A stretch of DNA of 22,498 nucleotides from Bryobacteraceae bacterium (GTDB lineage: Bacteria; Acidobacteriota; Terriglobia; Bryobacterales; Bryobacteraceae): NCBI GenBank assembly GCA_029975915.1, contig JARKOC010000149.1, positions 1 to 22,498 on the forward strand, written 5' to 3'. A program made the position numbers and the translations under genes. Below the pieces are notes generated by a model. It searched no databases. It had not been told where the DNA came from and saw only the letters and a program-made list of their open reading frames with translations. Of the stretch, positions 15,114 to 22,498 are shown in pieces; position 1 is the first letter of the stretch, and each line of letters starts with the position of its first letter.

Positions 15114-16142
15114 ATGAAACTGCCAAAACACGCGGAGATCTGGCTGCCCGGCTACGTGGCCAGCCGGTTCAGACGCATGTTTCACACCGCTGCGGCCAGA
15201 CGGGTTTGGGTGTCGATCGCTGATCATTACGAGCCGTACTGGCGTAATAGCCAGGACAGCGTGGCCTTGGACCGCGTGCGGCTTTGGCGCGAGCGCTGGC
15301 CCGAGATCGCTCAGCGCCACGCCGACTCGATTGGGCAACCTCCTCAGTACACATTCTTCTACCCTGAGGAGGAATACCGGCCCGAGTTGCTCGATCTGCT
15401 GGCCGAAATTAAACTTCTCGGTCTCGGCGACGTGGAGGTCCACCTCCACCACGACCATGACACCGAATCCGCCTTTATCGACAAGGTAAGCGCCTATAAG
15501 CAAGCCTTGCACCAGAACCACGGGCTGCTCAGAAAAAACAACGGCGAGATTGTCTTCGGCTTCATCCATGGCAACTGGTGCCTGGACAATTCGCATCCCG
15601 AGGGGCGCTACTGCGGCCTGAATAACGAGATCACGCTATTGAAGCAACTCGGTTGCTATGCAGACTTCACCATGCCCTGTGGACCCTCTGACATGCAGGC
15701 CCGTCTGCTCAACGAAATCTATTGGGTGGTGGACGATCCGGCGGCGCCGAAGTCGTATGATTCCGGGCAGATCGTGAAACAGGGCCAGCCCGGTTCCGGC
15801 GACTTGCTCATGATCCCCGGCCCCTGGGGCCTAGTGTACCGCGATCGAACCCGGCTCACCCTTGAGATTGGCGAACTGGCGCACTACAATCCGCTGATCC
15901 CCAAGCGCGTGGCGACCTGGTTTGACGTTGCGCCTCGCGTCGGTTCCGACATTTTTATCAAAATATTTACGCACGGAACGCAGGAGAGCACCTCGCAGCA
16001 TCTCCTTTCACATACACTGGACAACCTGTTCGAATGGGTATCAGCCGAGGCAGCACGCCGGGACCTGGAATTGCACTATGTATCCGCACACGGCCTTTAC
16101 CGGGCCGTCTTTCAGGCCTGTGGAGGCACTGCGCCCCATTGA
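15114..16142 (+). CDS. Putative NodB-like polysaccharide deacetylase-family protein
   Basis: A 342-residue protein without signal peptide or membrane segment. Several features suggest a metal-dependent deacetylase barrel. There is an early strand V-W-V-S-I-A-D-H-Y-E-P (31-41) whose Asp37-His38 could start the metal site. T-F-F-Y-P-E-E-E-Y (80-88) follows in the place of the usual T-F-F strand. A histidine-rich strand D-V-E-V-H-L-H-H-D-H-D-T (106-117) matches the H-x-x-x-H or H-x-H metal ligands of this group. Later strands F-G-F-I-H-G-N-W and F-T-H-G contain further histidines. It is not a textbook NodB enzyme and I cannot name the substrate. Its place between heptose synthesis and the polymerase suggests glycan modification such as removal of N- or O-acetyl groups, possibly in the cytoplasm on a sugar intermediate. 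Confidence 0.6.
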   Translation: MKLPKHAEIWLPGYVASRFRRMFHTAAARRVWVSIADHYEPYWRNSQDSVALDRVRLWRERWPEIAQRHADSIGQPPQYTFFYPEEEYRPELLDLLAEIKLLGLGDVEVHLHHDHDTESAFIDKVSAYKQALHQNHGLLRKNNGEIVFGFIHGNWCLDNSHPEGRYCGLNNEITLLKQLGCYADFTMPCGPSDMQARLLNEIYWVVDDPAAPKSYDSGQIVKQGQPGSGDLLMIPGPWGLVYRDRTRLTLEIGELAHYNPLIPKRVATWFDVAPRVGSDIFIKIFTHGTQESTSQHLLSHTLDNLFEWVSAEAARRDLELHYVSAHGLYRAVFQACGGTAPH

Positions 16143-16161
16143 AGGAAATGGCAAGTAATCC

Positions 16162-17442
16162 ATGCTCATCGCCATCTTTCTAACGACGTTCCTGATCTAC
16201 ATGACGTCATTCAACGATCTGTTCCCGGAGTTGGCTTTTCTCCGTTTGGGCCTCATTCTCAACGTTGCCAGTATGGGTGCCTTGATCCTTTCTTTTGCGA
16301 TTTCCGCCAAGCGGACTTGGGCACCGCAACATACCCTGATACTCGCGCTCTGGGGGCTGGTTGTGGTTTCTCGAATTCTGAATGGCCGCTACTCAGCCTC
16401 CCTTGACGCCCTTATGCTCTTCATGCCGTGCGTCATGCTGTATCTGCTGCTGTCGTGGGGAGCCCGCAAGCGGGAGGATTTGGTCTTAGGCCTTCGAGGG
16501 ATCGTCTTGACCGCCACCGTTCTCAGCGTGGCGGCCATCGCGGCGGCCTACTGGGGGGGCGATGATACGCCGTGGGTTCTACAGCAGGGGAAAAGCGAAC
16601 TGGACGACTTTGGTGTTCGTGAGTATATCGCCCGCTCGCAGGCGCTCGGCACATTGAATGATCCAAATGCCTTCGCCCAGTTCTTGATTGCGGTTCTGCC
16701 GCTAGTGTGGGTCTTTATTCGCGGGACGTCGCCCATCTGGACGGCCATCCGCGTCTGCTCCACTGGCGCGATTCTGTACTGCGCGTATCTGACTCGATCA
16801 AGAGGCGGGCTGATCGGGCTGGCTGTTTTCAGCATGCTCCTCCTGAAACGCAAAGTCGGGGCCGTGTTATCAATTGCCGTTGGCGCCTCCATGTTCCTGA
16901 CTCTTTTGGCCGCCGGTTTCTCTGGGGGAAGGTCGATTTCTCTAACTGAAGGCGAGAATCGAATGGATATCTGGGCCGACGGGCTGGCCGCTTTCAAGTC
17001 GTCTCCGGTTTGGGGAGTCGGCTTCGGGTTGTTCACGGAACACTCGCTTTACTCGGCACATAACGCTTTGGTCGAGTGCTTCACTGAGCTTGGATTTGTG
17101 GGCTACTTCGTCTGGCTCGCATTGCTCGTCACGACATATTGGCAGTTGAACGCCATCGAACGCTACGTTCTTCTCGGAGAACTCGACGCCTGGTTTGCTT
17201 CCGCAGCCTGGGCCATGAAGCTCTCGTTGGCCTCATATGTGACGATGTCGTTATTTCTTGCCCGGGCTTTTGCTGTGCCGCTCTATGTCCTTCTTGGCGG
17301 AGCCGTAGCTCTCTACTCGCTTGCTGTGGACTCCTCGCCGGACTTGATCCAAGAACGCCCGCCCTCGAAATGGCTCAGGGACACCCTAGTCGTCGCGTGC
17401 CTGTCGTTCTTGGCGCTCTATGCGCTGCTTTGGATAACTTGA
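16162..17442 (+). CDS. O-antigen polymerase/ligase-like membrane protein (Wzy/WaaL family)
   Basis: A 426-residue membrane protein with about ten to twelve hydrophobic helices. The L-T-R-S-R-G-G-L-I-G-L motif marks the Wzy_C (O-antigen ligase/polymerase) family. The large periplasmic loop that follows holds G-E-N-R-M-D-I-W and G-V-G-F-G-L-F-T-E-H-S-L-Y-S-A-H-N-A-L-V-E, with the conserved R and H-N of the group. Such proteins join undecaprenyl-linked repeat units into long chains (Wzy) or move a finished chain to an acceptor (WaaL). In an exosortase locus, polymerisation of exopolysaccharide is the more likely job, but sequence alone does not separate the two. No strong ribosome site precedes the ATG. 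The stop overlaps a possible upstream start of the next gene (TGATG at 17440-17444). Confidence 0.85.
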   Translation: MLIAIFLTTFLIYMTSFNDLFPELAFLRLGLILNVASMGALILSFAISAKRTWAPQHTLILALWGLVVVSRILNGRYSASLDALMLFMPCVMLYLLLSWGARKREDLVLGLRGIVLTATVLSVAAIAAAYWGGDDTPWVLQQGKSELDDFGVREYIARSQALGTLNDPNAFAQFLIAVLPLVWVFIRGTSPIWTAIRVCSTGAILYCAYLTRSRGGLIGLAVFSMLLLKRKVGAVLSIAVGASMFLTLLAAGFSGGRSISLTEGENRMDIWADGLAAFKSSPVWGVGFGLFTEHSLYSAHNALVECFTELGFVGYFVWLALLVTTYWQLNAIERYVLLGELDAWFASAAWAMKLSLASYVTMSLFLARAFAVPLYVLLGGAVALYSLAVDSSPDLIQERPPSKWLRDTLVVACLSFLALYALLWIT

Positions 17443-17465
17443 TGACGAGTCATGCTGGAGAGAGT

Positions 17466-18593
17466 ATGAGCCGCGACCTTCCGCCGAGAATCTGCCAGGT
17501 GGTCGAGAACCTCGAAGTGGGCGGGTTGGAGAGAATCGCGGTCGACCTAGGCGCAGCACTGGCGCAAAGTTGCGCGTCGAGTTCGATCTATTGCCTGTTC
17601 GAACCGGGCACGCTGTCGTGCCAGGCGGTTGACGCGGGGGTTGGCATAAGGGCTCTGCGCAAGGCTCCCGGTTTCACACTGGGGGCTGTTAAGCAACTGG
17701 CCCGCTGGTTGCGCGAAGACCGCATTGACTTGGTCCATACGCACAACTCGGTGGTGCATCACTACGCCGTACTTGCCGCCAAGCTCGCGGGCGTTCGACA
17801 TATCGTCAACACCCGTCACGGCCTTGGAATCGTCCACACGTCTTCGCGCCAGGAGCTTTATTATCGGGCCGTCTTACCGCTGACTGATGCCGTGGTCTGT
17901 GTCAGTGAGAATGCCCGGCGGTTCTTCATCACCCATCGGGGCGTGCCTGAGAAGAAGTGCCGTGTGATTCTGAATGGAATCCCCACCAGTCACTTCGTCC
18001 TGCACAGCGCATCACCTGGCTCCAGACTGCCGGTAGTTCGCTTCGGAACTGTTGGCCGGTTGACCGAGGCCAAAGCGCACAGCGTGCTTCTCGATGCGTT
18101 TGCTCGGGTGCGCCGCGAAAATCGGCATGCCGAGCTGAAAGTGTTTGGAGACGGCTCTTTGAAGGCCGCGCTGCGCGCCAAAGCGGTGTCGCTCGACCTG
18201 GACCCCGATCAGATCTTCCCTGGATCCACGCTCGACACAGCCACCGCGCTCGAAGCCATGGATGTCTTCGTTCTCTCGTCAATCACTGAAGGCTTGCCTG
18301 TCTCCGTTCTCGAGGCGATGGCGGCTGGCTTGCCGGTAGTTGCAACGTCTGTCGGTGGAGTTCCCGAAGTGATAAAGGATGGCCTGACGGGGTGGCTCTG
18401 TGCGGCTGGAGACGCAGGCAGCCTGGCTGCCGCCATGTCCATGGCGGCCAATTCTACCAAGCTTGCCGAAATGGGCCGGAGGGCGCAGCTCGAAGCCGAG
18501 TCCCGATTCACTGTCGAGAGAATGGAGCGAGAGTACCGTGCCTTGTACAACCAAATCATTGCTGGAACGCTAGGATCGGCCTCGCCAAGATGA
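17466..18593 (+). CDS. Glycosyltransferase family 4 (GT-B)
   Basis: A 375-residue retaining GT-B glycosyltransferase. The N-terminus, I-C-Q-V-V-E-N-L-E-V-G-G-L-E-R, is the usual GT4 acceptor-side start and resembles the sugar transferases associated with PEP-CTERM/EpsH-type systems. V-H-T-H-N-S and V-N-T-R-H-G follow. The donor domain opens with F-G-T-V-G-R-L-T-E-A-K and contains the E-x7-E motif in I-T-E-G-L-P-V-S-V-L-E-A-M-A-A-G. It would add one sugar from a nucleotide donor to a lipid-linked acceptor on the cytoplasmic side. GGAG five bases before the ATG at 17466 supports this start; an in-frame ATG at 17442, overlapping the polymerase stop, would add eight residues. The stop overlaps the next glycosyltransferase start (ATGA at 18590-18593). 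Confidence 0.88.
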   Translation: MSRDLPPRICQVVENLEVGGLERIAVDLGAALAQSCASSSIYCLFEPGTLSCQAVDAGVGIRALRKAPGFTLGAVKQLARWLREDRIDLVHTHNSVVHHYAVLAAKLAGVRHIVNTRHGLGIVHTSSRQELYYRAVLPLTDAVVCVSENARRFFITHRGVPEKKCRVILNGIPTSHFVLHSASPGSRLPVVRFGTVGRLTEAKAHSVLLDAFARVRRENRHAELKVFGDGSLKAALRAKAVSLDLDPDQIFPGSTLDTATALEAMDVFVLSSITEGLPVSVLEAMAAGLPVVATSVGGVPEVIKDGLTGWLCAAGDAGSLAAAMSMAANSTKLAEMGRRAQLEAESRFTVERMEREYRALYNQIIAGTLGSASPR

Positions 18594-19978
18594 AAACCGC
18601 ACCCCCAATGAGCAACAAGCGGAAGAGATTGCTCCTGGTGTCATATCTGTTCCCTCCGGTGGGTGGAGTCGGAGTTCAGCGCGCCATCAGTTTCGTCAAG
18701 TACCTCCCTCCATTGGGGTGTGACGTCTTTGTCCTCACAACGAAGAATCCGGCGGTTCCAACAGTTGATCCGAGTCTTCTGGCCGCCCTTCCTCCAAAGA
18801 CACCAATACACCGCGCCTTCACGCCGGAATTCTCTTTTGAGTTTCGTCAGCGGGTGCTCAGGCTGCTTGGCCGTGGATCCCAGCCCGCCGGGAATTCCCC
18901 TAACGCGCCATTGGCCACTCATCCCAGGGCCACCACTCTTGTGGGTTTAAAGAAACTCGCCGTCGCCTTCTTTGAACGCCTAATGTGCCCCGATCCGCAA
19001 AGATTCTGGGTTCCGTTCGCTATTCGAGCGGGGAAGAAACTCATCACGGAGCACAAGATTGACGCGGTCCTGGTTACATCTCCTCCGTTTTCAGCCTTCC
19101 AGGTTGGGGTGGCGTTGAAGCGTAAATATCCCCACTTGAAGTTGATTCTTGATTACCGGGATCAATGGATCGGTTACATCTTCCGCTCGAATTCCAACAT
19201 TAGCGCTTACAGAGAGCGTCGCGTCCGGGAGTTGGAGCGGGAAGCCGTTTCTCTTGCCGATTACGTCGTCTCTGTCACGCCGACGTGGGTTCAGCAAATC
19301 CGGAATCGGTACCCTGAACAACCATCCGGCAAATTTCTATGCGTTCCCAATGGTTATGATCCTGGGCTGCTGACGAGCCAGAACATATGCTCGCAGGATG
19401 CTTCTCCTGACTCAAAAAGCAAGATGGTCATTACCTATACGGGGAGCCTCCAGGATAGCGACGTTTACTCACCACGCTCTCTTGTCGAGGCGTTGCTCTC
19501 ATTGCCCGAGACGGTCGCCTCAAAGTTGGAACTCCGCATTGCCGGCCGTGTCGCTCCGGAGGCTCTGCGCTTGCTGCAAGGGTGCGGCCCTGTGGCCCGG
19601 CTCCTTGGGTTCCTGCCCCAAAACGAGGCCTTCTCTCATGTGCGCGAAGCCGACTACACCCTCCTGATCGTGGGGACGCCAGATGCTCAGTCAGGCAAGC
19701 TCTTCGAATACCTTGCGGCCGGAAAGCCGGTTCTGGCGCTGACGCCGCCGCATGGAGAGATTGCTAGAGTACTGAACGAGACAAAGGCGGGCTGGTGCGT
19801 CCCGCAAGACGACCCAGTCGCCATCAAGCAACTACTCATTGATGCTTTTGAACGCTGGCAAACCTCGGCTGGCCAGCCCATCATTCGCCCCGACTGGGAT
19901 GCCATTCACCAGTATGAACGCCCGCGACTGGTGGCCACCCTGGCGAGGGCCACCGGTTTGCTGGGAGGCTCTCGGTGA
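18590..19978 (+). CDS. Glycosyltransferase, GT-B fold (GT4-like)
   Basis: A 462-residue protein starting with a basic tail and then L-L-L-V-S-Y-L-F-P-P-V-G-G-V-G-V-Q-R, the typical first strand and glycine loop of GT4-like enzymes. A D-A-V-L-V-T-S-P-P-F-S-A strand and L-D-Y-R-D-Q-W-I follow in the N-domain, and V-P-N-G-Y-D marks the linker. The donor domain has I-T-Y-T-G-S-L and Q-S-G-K-L-F-E-Y-L-A-A-G-K-P-V-L-A-L, where the second glutamate of the E-x7-E motif is kept and the first is not obvious, as in the S-G-K-x-F-E-Y subgroup. The insertion of about 40 residues around 90-130 is unremarkable. The start overlaps the previous gene by 4 bases; an internal ATG at 18608 is an alternative. The donor and acceptor are unknown. 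Confidence 0.83.
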   Translation: MKTAPPMSNKRKRLLLVSYLFPPVGGVGVQRAISFVKYLPPLGCDVFVLTTKNPAVPTVDPSLLAALPPKTPIHRAFTPEFSFEFRQRVLRLLGRGSQPAGNSPNAPLATHPRATTLVGLKKLAVAFFERLMCPDPQRFWVPFAIRAGKKLITEHKIDAVLVTSPPFSAFQVGVALKRKYPHLKLILDYRDQWIGYIFRSNSNISAYRERRVRELEREAVSLADYVVSVTPTWVQQIRNRYPEQPSGKFLCVPNGYDPGLLTSQNICSQDASPDSKSKMVITYTGSLQDSDVYSPRSLVEALLSLPETVASKLELRIAGRVAPEALRLLQGCGPVARLLGFLPQNEAFSHVREADYTLLIVGTPDAQSGKLFEYLAAGKPVLALTPPHGEIARVLNETKAGWCVPQDDPVAIKQLLIDAFERWQTSAGQPIIRPDWDAIHQYERPRLVATLARATGLLGGSR

Positions 19979-21168
19979 CGCGCCCCGCTCGCAGCCATCC
20001 AAGAATCGCCGTCGTCACGCCGCTGTTTCCGCTTCGCGCTGAACCTTACAGAGGCCACCCGATCTACCAAACCGTTCTAGCACTCTGCGATCTGGCTGAC
20101 GTCGAAGTTTTTTGCCCGGTTGCTGCCTACCCGAAATGGAGACTCCTCCAGCCACGCACCTACCAAACCCGCCCGATCGACCCTACCTATCAGCCTGCGG
20201 GAGTGAGAACGAAGTACTTTGAGCATCCAACCTTACCCGTGATAGGGCGCCTCATCAATGGTTTGGCTAGTGCGTCGCGGCTCCTTCCATTCATCAGAGA
20301 CTTCAAGCCCGACGTGATCCTGGCGTATTGGATCTATCCGTATGGGTATGCAGCCTTGAAAGTTGGAAAAGAGCTGAAGGTCCCTGTTGTAGCCGGCTCA
20401 CGAGGTTCTGACCTGCTTCGAATCCCGGACCGGATCAGCCGTGCTTACATAGGCAAGACGGTTCGTGAAGCCGACAGAGTCCTGACCGTGACCGAAGAGC
20501 TTCGCCGAACCGCGATCGAACTCGGCGCAAACCAACAGAATGTCCGTGTCATCACCAACGGTTGCAACACCAATCTGTTCTGCCCAGGTGACCAGATGGC
20601 AGCCCGGGCTCAGATTGGAATCGGTCCGGACGCGAAACTGATCGTCTATGTCGGCCACCTGATTGCAACCAAAGGCTTGAGAGAGCTTTCGTCCGCATTC
20701 ATAGAGCTCGCTTGCCGGCTCCCGAATCTCGAATTGGCCTGCATCGGCGAGGGATCCATGCGAACTGAACTTGAGCAGACTCGGACAAAGTCGGGCTTGG
20801 CGGGCCGCTTCCACTTACCCGGCTCAGCCTCTTCGGCGCAGGTGGCTCAATGGCTATCGGGCGCCGACATCTTTTGCCTGCCTAGCTACTCTGAAGGATG
20901 CCCCAATGTTGTACTGGAGGCCTTGGCCTGTGGAACGCCCGTCGTCGGGACAGCGATCGGCGGCATTCCGGATCTGTTATCGGCGATTTCGGGCATCCTT
21001 GTCGCCCCGCGGGACGCGGTCTCTCTCGCTGCGGGTATTGAACGCGCGTTGAACGTTCCGTGGGACCGTGCTGCGATTTCGAACACCTTCAAGCGCAGTT
21101 GGCAGGATGTCGGGCGGGAAACATTTGAAGTCTGTGCACAACTTCTCCGAAGGGAGATCGGCCAGTAG
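19975..21168 (+). CDS. Glycosyltransferase family 4 (GT-B)
   Basis: A 397-residue GT4 enzyme. The N-domain begins R-I-A-V-V-T-P-L-F-P and contains D-V-I-L-A-Y-W-I-Y-P-Y-G and A-G-S-R-G-S-D, a pattern seen in transferases of surface-polymer clusters. The donor domain has I-V-Y-V-G-H-L-I-A-T-K-G-L, I-G-E-G-S and the full E-x7-E motif in S-Y-S-E-G-C-P-N-V-V-L-E-A-L-A-C-G-T-P-V. The GTG start overlaps the TGA of the previous gene (GTGA at 19975-19978), so the three glycosyltransferases are almost certainly translated as a series. Linkage and sugar cannot be predicted from sequence. Confidence 0.88.
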   Translation: MTRPARSHPRIAVVTPLFPLRAEPYRGHPIYQTVLALCDLADVEVFCPVAAYPKWRLLQPRTYQTRPIDPTYQPAGVRTKYFEHPTLPVIGRLINGLASASRLLPFIRDFKPDVILAYWIYPYGYAALKVGKELKVPVVAGSRGSDLLRIPDRISRAYIGKTVREADRVLTVTEELRRTAIELGANQQNVRVITNGCNTNLFCPGDQMAARAQIGIGPDAKLIVYVGHLIATKGLRELSSAFIELACRLPNLELACIGEGSMRTELEQTRTKSGLAGRFHLPGSASSAQVAQWLSGADIFCLPSYSEGCPNVVLEALACGTPVVGTAIGGIPDLLSAISGILVAPRDAVSLAAGIERALNVPWDRAAISNTFKRSWQDVGRETFEVCAQLLRREIGQ

Positions 21169-21171
21169 ACC

Positions 21172-22062
21172 ATGCCGGCAGAGAGCGTACTCGTGGTTGG
21201 CGCAACCGGGCTCACTGGAGAGTTTCTTCTTCCGCTCCTGATCGAACAAGGCTACCAGGTGAATTGTCTGGTCAGAAACCAGGACAAAGCCGAGAAACTG
21301 CGCTCCAACACTTTACTTCGAGTGCTCTACGGCAACATCAACGACCCTCTGGCCCTCAGCGCGGCGCTTGAGGGCGTTCAGTATCTGGTGCACATTCCTA
21401 ACATTCTTAGTGTCAATCATTTGCAGACACTCGAATGCTGCCGTTTGGCTGGAGTGAGGCGCGCCGTCTTTTTTTCAACCACAGCCATCTTCACCACAAT
21501 CCCTTCGGAGCACCGGGCCCACCGCCTCAAGGCCGAACGCGAGATTCTCGCCGCCCCACTGGAGACGGTCATCCTCCGCCCCACGATGATCTACGGCAGC
21601 GCCCGCGACAAGAACATGTCGCGGCTGATTCGCTACCTGTCCACGCACCGCGTCTTGCCCGTGGTGGGCGATGGTCGCGCGCTGCAACAGCCCGTTTACG
21701 CCGGAGATGTCGCCTTCGCAATCACTCAGGCGTTGGCCCGTCCGGAAGCTGTTGGCCGGACATACAACCTGCCGGGCAAGCAACCAATTGAATTCAATGC
21801 CCTCGTCAAGGAGATCGCGGCGCAGCTCGGCCGTGCGGTCCGTCTTATCCACCTGCCCGCCTGGCCGGTCATTCAGCTTGTCTCTTTACTTGAAAAGGGG
21901 CAGATTGCTCTGCCCCTTCGATCTGAACAATTGATCCGCCTGCGCGAGAATAAGGTCTTTGATTATAAGGAGGCTTGCGGAGATCTTGAGTACTCTCCGC
22001 TTGCGTTTGCCGATGGGATCCGCCGCGAGATCGCAAGCCTCCAGCTTCCGTCTCATCAGTAG
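21172..22062 (+). CDS. Atypical SDR / NAD(P)-binding epimerase-like protein
   Basis: A 296-residue Rossmann protein. The dinucleotide loop is G-A-T-G-L-T-G (10-16), followed by Y-Q-V-N-C-L-V-R-N, which suggests NADP rather than NAD. F-F-S-T-T-A-I-F-T appears where SDRs hold their active-site Ser/Thr, and L-R-P-T-M-I-Y-G lies downstream. The usual Y-x-x-x-K is not intact: the aligned region reads E-H-R-A-H-R-L-K, keeping a lysine but no tyrosine. That pattern fits NmrA-like or other atypical SDRs and makes classical epimerase or dehydratase chemistry doubtful. It starts 3 bases after the last glycosyltransferase and is the last gene of the operon, followed by a hairpin. Its role in polymer synthesis is unclear. 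Confidence 0.8.
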   Translation: MPAESVLVVGATGLTGEFLLPLLIEQGYQVNCLVRNQDKAEKLRSNTLLRVLYGNINDPLALSAALEGVQYLVHIPNILSVNHLQTLECCRLAGVRRAVFFSTTAIFTTIPSEHRAHRLKAEREILAAPLETVILRPTMIYGSARDKNMSRLIRYLSTHRVLPVVGDGRALQQPVYAGDVAFAITQALARPEAVGRTYNLPGKQPIEFNALVKEIAAQLGRAVRLIHLPAWPVIQLVSLLEKGQIALPLRSEQLIRLRENKVFDYKEACGDLEYSPLAFADGIRREIASLQLPSHQ

Positions 22063-22094
22063 CGGGTTGCCCGATCTACACACGGCAACCCGCT
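22061..22094. terminator. Strong hairpin between convergent genes, probable terminator
   Basis: AGCGGGTTGCC (22061-22071) pairs exactly with GGCAACCCGCT (22084-22094) around a 12-base loop, an 11-bp GC-rich stem. It begins at the end of the SDR stop codon and is followed by only three T on the plus strand, so the T tract is weak. Its location between two convergent stops (22062 and 22112) suggests it ends transcription from the long plus-strand operon and perhaps from the other side. Confidence 0.65.
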
Positions 22095-22111
22095 TTGGAG
22101 GTCAAATTACA

Positions 22112-22498
22112 TCACTGAGCGCTCTGCGAAATCGTGATCAGTTTATTCGTAATCGCCAAGTAGCCAGAGCGTGCGACACCCGACGTATTCGGGGCCACGC
22201 TCACCTTGACGGTCCCATTGCCGGTCAGTGGCCCAGCGCCAGATGTCACGGTTACCCACGGTGTAGCGCTCTTTGCCGTCCAAGAACAACCCGCAGTCGC
22301 CGTGACCTGGAAGCTGAGCGTTCCGCCAGCCTTTGATATGCTCGCCGATGTCGGACTGACCGAGTAGGAACAAACTCCGTCAGCCTGACTAATGGTCACC
22401 GTTTTGCCAGCAACCGTTATCGTTCCGCTTCTGGCCAATCCCGTATTCGCCGTCACTTTCACCTGAACCGTGCCGTTGCCGCTGCCGGCTGACCCGGA
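22112..22498 (-). CDS. BACON-domain repeat protein, C-terminal part (partial)
   Basis: The frame is open to the right edge, so only the last 128 residues are seen. They contain one complete and one partial BACON-type immunoglobulin-like repeat. The repeat unit is recognisable as G-N-G-T-V-x-V-x-V followed by N-T-x-x-x-A-R-S-G and ending in I-T-I-S-Q. The complete copy also has C-S-Y-S-V-S-P-T-S-A-S and T-A-G-C-S-W-T-A-K-S, with W-V-T-V-T-S-G-A-G. The protein ends right after the last I-T-I-S-Q-S-A-Q. BACON domains occur in large secreted or surface proteins and are thought to bind carbohydrate or act as spacers. Such repeat proteins are abundant in Solibacter-type Acidobacteriota, which is part of my guess about the host. 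The GTG at 22462 is an internal codon, not a start. Confidence 0.85.
   Translation of the reverse strand, partial: SGSAGSGNGTVQVKVTANTGLARSGTITVAGKTVTISQADGVCSYSVSPTSASISKAGGTLSFQVTATAGCSWTAKSATPWVTVTSGAGPLTGNGTVKVSVAPNTSGVARSGYLAITNKLITISQSAQ

Noticed and set aside
17139..17465. Upstream extension of the first GT4 frame inside the polymerase gene
   Set aside because: The extension overlaps the polymerase by about 300 bases, shows no conserved sequence, and the ATG at 17466 has a proper ribosome site right before the GT4 N-terminal motif.

Overview
The window looks like part of a large extracellular or surface polysaccharide locus from a fairly GC-rich Gram-negative-type bacterium. An Acidobacteriota member of the Solibacter/Bryobacter type is my best guess. 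That is an inference from the BACON-repeat protein at the right edge together with an exosortase/EpsI/ExeA-like ATPase/TPR polysaccharide toolkit. No rRNA or other taxonomic marker is present to prove it.

Layout. (1) 1-4616, minus strand, read right to left: an SGNH-hydrolase-like membrane-anchored protein, a Wzx-type flippase (4-nt overlap), an exosortase, an EpsI-family protein (4-nt overlap) and the first 43 codons of an RmlA-type sugar nucleotidyltransferase. (2) 4617-5063: a 447-bp divergent intergenic region with a candidate promoter facing each way. (3) 5064-7896, plus strand: a SAM methyltransferase, a GT-B-like protein without firm assignment, and an exosortase-system-type AAA ATPase. 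(4) 7911-11314, minus strand: a membrane-anchored TPR protein of the PEP-CTERM/EPS type and an NAD-dependent epimerase. (5) 11315-11548: a second divergent promoter region. (6) 11549-22062, plus strand: a long, tightly packed gene series. First come the enzymes for an activated heptose, probably GDP-D-glycero-alpha-D-manno-heptose: GHMP kinase, nucleotidyltransferase, SIS isomerase and HAD phosphatase. A small transaldolase, a NodB-like putative deacetylase, an O-antigen-polymerase/ligase-like membrane protein, three GT4-type glycosyltransferases and an atypical SDR follow. A hairpin at 22061-22094 closes the series. (7) 22112-22498, minus strand: the C-terminal part of a BACON-domain protein running off the window.

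How it may work together (inference). The kinase, isomerase, phosphatase and nucleotidyltransferase make a nucleotide-heptose. The transaldolase could make sedoheptulose 7-phosphate on site. The glycosyltransferases build a lipid-linked oligosaccharide, the flippase moves it across the membrane and the Wzy/WaaL-like protein polymerises or transfers it. The methyltransferase, NodB-like protein and SGNH protein could decorate the chain. The exosortase, EpsI, ATPase and TPR protein are the parts usually found beside polymer export and PEP-CTERM protein sorting. The most interesting points are the transaldolase inside the heptose operon, an isomerase whose active-site residues look non-canonical, and two enzyme-like proteins with no clear family.

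No tRNA, rRNA, CRISPR array, insertion sequence or integrase was found.
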